Shown here piece by piece: positions 61,251 to 64,000 of a stretch of 64,000 nucleotides of DNA (within the stretch, counting starts at the first letter, position 1; each line of letters opens with the position of its first letter). The DNA is from Siniperca chuatsi. Lineage: Eukaryota; Chordata; Actinopteri; Centrarchiformes; Sinipercidae. The notes below the pieces were generated by a model, which was given only the letters and a program-made list of their open reading frames with translations, made no database searches and was not told the origin of the DNA. Location: positions 10,797,833-10,861,832 of the forward strand of contig NC_058045.1 of assembly GCF_020085105.1 (NCBI RefSeq). Reading direction: 5' to 3'. A program made the translations under genes and the position numbers.

Positions 61251-64000
61251 TATGCAGCTTAACTCTATTTTCTACACATTAGTCTACAGTATCACCACTA
61301 AATTAAACATTGTTACATAGGAAAAAGAAATGCAACAGCTAATTTTCAAGTCCCTGTCCCTGCTTAGACTTCAGGCTAAAACATTTAATCAGTAAAACAA
61401 CTAAACTAAAAAGCAGTGTGTAAACTACTTTTAAGCCACTGGATGTTGGTTATTTGAGTTTACTATAAATTCAGATGCAGTATGTCAACATTTTTTAAAG
61501 AATGTGTCCTCTTACCTCAGTTTTTATTTATGCTGGGTTATCAGTGTCAGTGATTTATCACCCCTTTTAAACCCTGTTGTATGCATCTCTTCAACATAGG
61601 TCAAAGTTAAGAGGCAAGAAATGAAAAAAAAATGCTGTAATCAGAGATATGTAGACACTGAAAAGTGATCCAACTTGCATTTACTGTGTCCATGAATAGA
61701 AGACCCTTAGGAGTAATCCCTTTGATCCCCTCATAAAAGTGATTTAATTTCACCTCAGATGCATCTTTCCAGAGATGGACAAAGGATGTGACTGTGCTTT
61801 CAGTGGTATTTGGGGTTTTACGGTGTTATTGATAAGTTCACCCCCGGCTGCTGCCTCCAGTAAACAGCAGTGTGCCTGTGCTATAAAAATCCCTGTCCAG
61901 GACCAGCCCCCTTTCCTTCTCTCTATTTATAACCTCCATCAATGACTGCTGTCTATTTTTAAGCAAGTATTTGGCATGGCTTCTTACTTCCTTTCCTTTT
62001 GAATAAACATTATAGCTATCTTGGCAGTGGCACCCGAAAAATAATATTAAAGGACACTTCATGGCTCTCTGTAGAGCAGTCAGCTGGTGTCAGACGTGGC
62101 CCGCCATCCCCCACGGCGATTACATGCTTGCCTGAAGCACGAGGTGATGCCTTCAAATGTCTTGTCCAAACAGCAGTCCGAAACCAAAAGATAATCAGTC
62201 TACTATATGACTTAAACATTCAATCGATTATCAAAATAGTTGCCAATTATTTTTCTGTGACCAATCAATTAGTCCACTAGATGTTTCAGCTCTACTTATA
62301 ATTAAATTTAATTCAACTACATGTGCTTTACTGACATCGACAATCTTGCTTATTCAGGATAAGATAGTGCTGACACATACTGATAAATATAGAATAGAAA
62401 ATGCTGTGTTTGTCAGTCTGTTGACAGTGGAAGATCTAAGTTGTTGCATACATGGTATGCACATAGACTATCTATTAAACATTGTGGATTAGAAGTTTGT
62501 GTACACATGTGTGTATCTTGATCATGCTGTTCAATTAATATCAATGCTGAAAAATGGCTTACTCAATATTTAAAATGTCATTGGTAAAGGAAACAGGCTG
62601 CAGAGCGGTGAGCAGTGCTTTCTTGTGTACTCTGATGGTGTGCTTCAGGGCCGGCCGGCCGGCCAGCACCTTTTACTGCCAGGGGACATGAGCTGGACAG
62701 CTGGCGTGAAGAGTTTCTGCATGTGTGTGTCTGTGTAAGAGAGAGAAATGGGGGGTTTGTGTAGTATGTGTCAGACAGGGGGGCAGATGGGCTGCCAGCA
62801 GGCAGGAGAAGGTCTTTGGGACAGAGTGAAGAATGATTTTGGACAAAAGGCACGACGGCTGGCTGAATAAGTAATGACTGCAGACAATCTGACGGATAAC
62901 AATGGCATTGTGATGGACCACTCATGGGCTACATGGGAAACAAGCAGGATGTGTTGCAGGGGCCTGATCAGCTGGGCTGCTGTCACAACAATACTTAGAC
63001 AAGGATGGAGTAGCAATTAGAGTAAATATGCCCTTTGTGCGTCCATATGGGCAAATTGTAGTGACATTTGAAGTGTTATAAGACCACTGAATTCTTATAA
63101 AGATTTAAAATGACACATTTTAAAGCAACTATTCATCCAGTTATGATCATAGTTCTGCTATAAACAAATTCTGCAGGATGAATGATAGCTTGCAGCTTAT
63201 TGTATGTTAAAAAAAAATCAGAGTAGTTCACATTTACCCTCCGCAAGCCTATAATTGCCTCAGCAGCTAATTGCAGTGTGTTAGAATCAGACTTGGGCGT
63301 GGTCTGGTTCTCCCTACAATCTCTGCCTCCTTTTTTAATCTCCCTTCACACTGCAAGCTGTTATCTGTTGCTTGCAGCCATCAATTTCTCCCCAGACAGT
63401 GGCACCTCCAAATCTGGGACAGTAGTGACCTCCCTTTTTTTTCCCCTCCCCCTGAACCAAAGCACCTTCAAATCCTCTTCCTCTAGCTTCAGACCCATGG
63501 AGGTCATACACTATCACATCCTTCTGTCTGCCTGCCTCCTTGCTGTGATTCTCTCCATTCTGTATATTTCTTTTCTCCTCTGTTTGTCTCACAGGTGCCT
63601 GCATGTCTGATCCCTTACTCTTCTGTTCTGACCTGCAGATATTAGTTTGCGGTATCACTTTTTAATAAGGCACCCTTTATAAAAGAGTTTATAAGTTGTA
63701 ACTGATGGATTTATCAGTGGTTAATAAATCATTCACTAATGTTATCAGTAACAAGAATAACTTCTGGGTTGCCAGGTTTTTGAATATCTCTCTGGCTGAT
63801 GTTTATACTCATCCAGCAGGACATTTACTTTGTCTTTTTAGTGAATTTTTTTCTTCAATAGACTGCCAGACCACTTAATTTTTTGGGGAAAGGTTGGCAG
63901 AACATCTGGACCAAAAGCTGTTTATTTACAACATTTACATATGCTGACATGACAACTTATTAGAAGCTGAGAATCCATTTATTATTAAGAATGTATTGAT
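61251..64000. other. Upstream intergenic DNA beyond smad3
   Basis: No exon was recognised. It contains one partial dispersed repeat (62135-62296). A GGCCGGCCGGCCGGCC run lies near 62650. Open frames at the right edge (63271-63658) show no family resemblance. Confidence 0.5.
62135..62296. repeat. AT-rich dispersed repeat, copy D (partial)
   Basis: Only the second half of the family consensus is present: GAGGTGATGCCTTCAAATGT, CAGCAGTCCGAAACC, ATTATCAAAATAGTTGCC and the terminal GATGTTTCAGCTCTA. Confidence 0.7.

Overview
This is a 64 kb piece of a ray-finned fish genome, most likely a percomorph teleost. It has small introns with GT-AG sites, an AT-rich non-coding background, and several repeat types that I recognise as typical of percomorphs. 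Four protein-coding genes can be rebuilt exon by exon, and each closes in frame at the length expected of its vertebrate orthologue: a C15orf61 homologue (156 aa, - strand, 20859-21428), iqch (about 1005 aa, 20 coding exons, - strand, 23885-44827), aagab (321 aa, 10 coding exons, + strand, 45460-47982) and smad3 (425 aa, 9 coding exons, - strand, 50896-60901). This is the human chromosome 15 order SMAD3-AAGAB-IQCH-C15orf61 seen from the other strand. In human the next gene is MAP2K5; I could not find any of its exons in the left 20 kb.

Layout. 1-11050: non-coding, with a percomorph interspersed repeat, a perfect 28-bp inverted repeat and two copies of an AT-rich dispersed repeat. 11056-16284: a complete, very young, minus-strand Ty3/Gypsy LTR element with near-identical LTRs and a CCAAG target duplication. 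Its interior holds a gag remnant and about 3.6 kb of GC-rich tandem repeats but no recognisable pol. 16290-20858: non-coding. 20859-21428: C15orf61. 23885-44827: iqch. 44828-45459: a short head-to-head promoter shared by iqch and aagab. 47983-50895: aagab 3' region, an LTR-like fragment, and the probable smad3 3' UTR. 50896-60901: smad3, with a LINE 3' end and a tRNA-derived SINE in intron 1. 60902-64000: smad3 5' flank with a (GTCT)9 array, then non-coding DNA.

How the genes relate. The genes are neighbours by conserved synteny and do not form a pathway. SMAD3 is the TGF-beta/activin effector. AAGAB assembles AP1/AP2 clathrin adaptors. IQCH is a calmodulin-binding-type protein linked to the male germ line. 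C15orf61 is uncharacterised. The most notable signals are the LTR element, whose predicted transcript start can pair with its own primer-binding site (Tf1/sushi-type self-priming); its multi-family coding minisatellite; the array of Smad-binding half-sites upstream of smad3; complementary UG/CA tracts flanking a 67-nt iqch exon; and TAACGTTA/GCTAAC motifs clustered near the gene starts.
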